DNA from: an uncultured Pseudomonadota bacterium
Lineage (GTDB): Bacteria; Pseudomonadota; Gammaproteobacteria; Methylococcales; Methylomonadaceae
Assembly: GCA_903953455.1 (NCBI GenBank)
Contig: CAJBJW010000002.1
Location: 1-21,812, forward strand
Length of the DNA: 21,812 nucleotides
Direction: 5' to 3'
The translations under genes were made by a program, and so were the position numbers. The notes under the pieces were generated by a model. The model had not been told where the DNA came from and made no database searches. It saw nothing but the letters and a program-made list of their open reading frames with translations. Positions within the stretch are counted from its first letter, which is position 1. The number at the start of each line of letters is the position of its first letter. Positions 20,826-21,812 of this stretch are shown one piece after another.

Positions 20826-21812
20826 TTACTCTTTATCAACAAATTTTGCGGCATAACTACTTTTGTGAGGGATGTCAAAACGAATGCCTTTGAGCATTAA
20901 ATCCCAATACATCCAAGGGAACCCGATTTTTTTACCTACCCACCAAATCCAACGCGCCACACGCGGATCCAAAAACGGGAACGAAGGTGTAATTCGGCTA
21001 TCATAACTAAACTCTGCCAAAATAACAGTATTGAGCGATGTGACGAGCGGGCATGAGCCATAACCATCATATTTGCCTTCAACCGATTTTGCGTGAATTA
21101 AATTCAAAATATTATCCACAACAACCGGCACCTGTTTACGTACTGCGGCCGCTGTTTTTGCATTGGTCGTTGATGCAGCGTCGCCTAATCCGAAAATATT
21201 TGTATATTTATGGTGCTGAAGCGTATTAGGGTGAACATCAACGCGACCATCCACATTGGCTAGCGGACTGTGTTTGATAAAATCTGGCGCACTTTGGGGG
21301 GGCGTGACATGAATCATGTCAAACTTTTCAACCGTGTGCTGATTATTTCCATCAGCATCGGTAAATTCAAACGTAGCGGTTTTTGCATCACCGTCAATAG
21401 CAATCAAATTATGCGCAAAATGCGTTTTAATACCATAACTTTCCACCACTTTTGCCAATGGTTTAGCAAAAAAGGGAATACCAAACATCGTGCCACCCAC
21501 GTTGAAAAATTCCACGCTGATTTTATCTGCAATACCTTTTTTACGAAAACGATCCGCTGCCATATACATAATTTTTTGAGGTGCACCCGCACACTTAATT
21601 GGCATTGCGGGTTGCGTAAATAGTGCGCGACCTTCACCCAAATTTTTGATACATTCCCATGTGTATTCAACTGTGTCAGGCGAATAATTACTGCACACGC
21701 CATTTTTACCCAGCGCCTCTTTTGCTCCTGCAATTTTATCCCAATCCAGCTGAAATCCAGGGCAAACAACTAAATATTCATAACTAAGCGATTCACCTGA
21801 TTTGAGCGTCAC
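20826..21812 (-). CDS. sqr: Type II sulfide:quinone oxidoreductase (5' end outside window)
   Basis: FAD-dependent membrane-surface enzyme that oxidises sulfide and reduces quinone. Only the C-terminal 328 codons are present; the frame continues beyond the right edge. The order of motifs follows the mitochondrial SQOR-like type II group: YEYLVVCPG, SNYSPDTVEYTW, PIKCAGAPQKIMYMA, HVTPPQSAPDF, FGLGDAASTTNAKTAAAV, GYGSCPLVTS and the PFLYW-like FPWMYWDLMLKG tail. The two redox cysteines are visible as Cys74 (KCAG) and Cys254 (SCPLV), counted from the window edge. The GDAA segment belongs to the FAD-binding motif. The hydrophobic and aromatic C-terminus is expected to dip into the membrane. A related flavocytochrome c is less likely because of these type II motifs. 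Confidence 0.93.
   Translation of the reverse strand: MTLKSGESLSYEYLVVCPGFQLDWDKIAGAKEALGKNGVCSNYSPDTVEYTWECIKNLGEGRALFTQPAMPIKCAGAPQKIMYMAADRFRKKGIADKISVEFFNVGGTMFGIPFFAKPLAKVVESYGIKTHFAHNLIAIDGDAKTATFEFTDADGNNQHTVEKFDMIHVTPPQSAPDFIKHSPLANVDGRVDVHPNTLQHHKYTNIFGLGDAASTTNAKTAAAVRKQVPVVVDNILNLIHAKSVEGKYDGYGSCPLVTSLNTVILAEFSYDSRITPSFPFLDPRVARWIWWVGKKIGFPWMYWDLMLKGIRFDIPHKSSYAAKFVDKE

Noticed and set aside
1..21812. CRISPR arrays, tRNA genes, insertion sequences, prophage or defence genes
   Set aside because: No repeat-spacer pattern, cloverleaf, transposase motif or phage gene was seen; the genes form normal housekeeping and metabolic sets.

Overview
The window looks like chromosome from an AT-rich gammaproteobacterium. 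The gene set (fabA-fabB, ttcA, rdgC, rlmB, ilvE, an apbC/Mrp protein, sdhE, an Ala-zipper outer-membrane lipoprotein) points to Gammaproteobacteria. A lanthanide-type methanol dehydrogenase (XoxF) together with a type II sulfide:quinone oxidoreductase, a CHASE2 cyclase and the low GC would fit a sulfur-oxidising, methylotrophic Beggiatoa/Thiotrichales-like bacterium. That placement is inference from gene content. I see no tRNA, rRNA, CRISPR array, transposase or prophage gene.

Left part (1-6250): a 5'-truncated CHASE2 adenylate cyclase on + converges on a minus-strand group xoxF-xoxJ-rlmB. XoxF is preceded by a candidate promoter and a leader with a perfect 14-bp palindrome, and it is separated from xoxJ by a rho-independent terminator. 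Divergent from xoxF is an unlisted 43-residue single-pass membrane peptide with its own strong RBS and terminator.

Middle (6250-9250): on +, a three-part membrane protein (HTTM module, DCC/DUF393 thiol-oxidoreductase module, C-terminal region) and a very small 37-residue lipoprotein with its own terminator. On -, a rhomboid protease.

Right-middle (9361-15981): a run of minus-strand genes reading leftward: L,D-transpeptidase, Ala-zipper lipoprotein, ribF, sdhB, sdhE (overlapping ATGA), periplasmic rhodanese, apbC/Mrp, rdgC, ilvE. RibF (FAD synthesis), SdhB (Fe-S subunit), SdhE (flavinylation of SdhA) and Mrp (Fe-S carrier) form a plausible cofactor theme around succinate dehydrogenase. The lipoprotein with C-terminal Lys beside a YkuD-fold enzyme suggests an envelope tethering pair.

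Right end (16047-21812): phosphoglucomutase on + converges with ttcA on -. Then come fabB and fabA as a two-gene unit for unsaturated fatty acid synthesis, a gap carrying a broken or unconventional small membrane ORF, and the C-terminal 328 codons of a type II sulfide:quinone oxidoreductase running off the window.

The least explained items are the 43-aa membrane peptide facing xoxF, the 37-aa lipoprotein, the membrane ORF that continues in frame after the sqr stop codon, and the HTTM-DCC fusion. None of these is proven to be a new system; each is stated with a way to test it.
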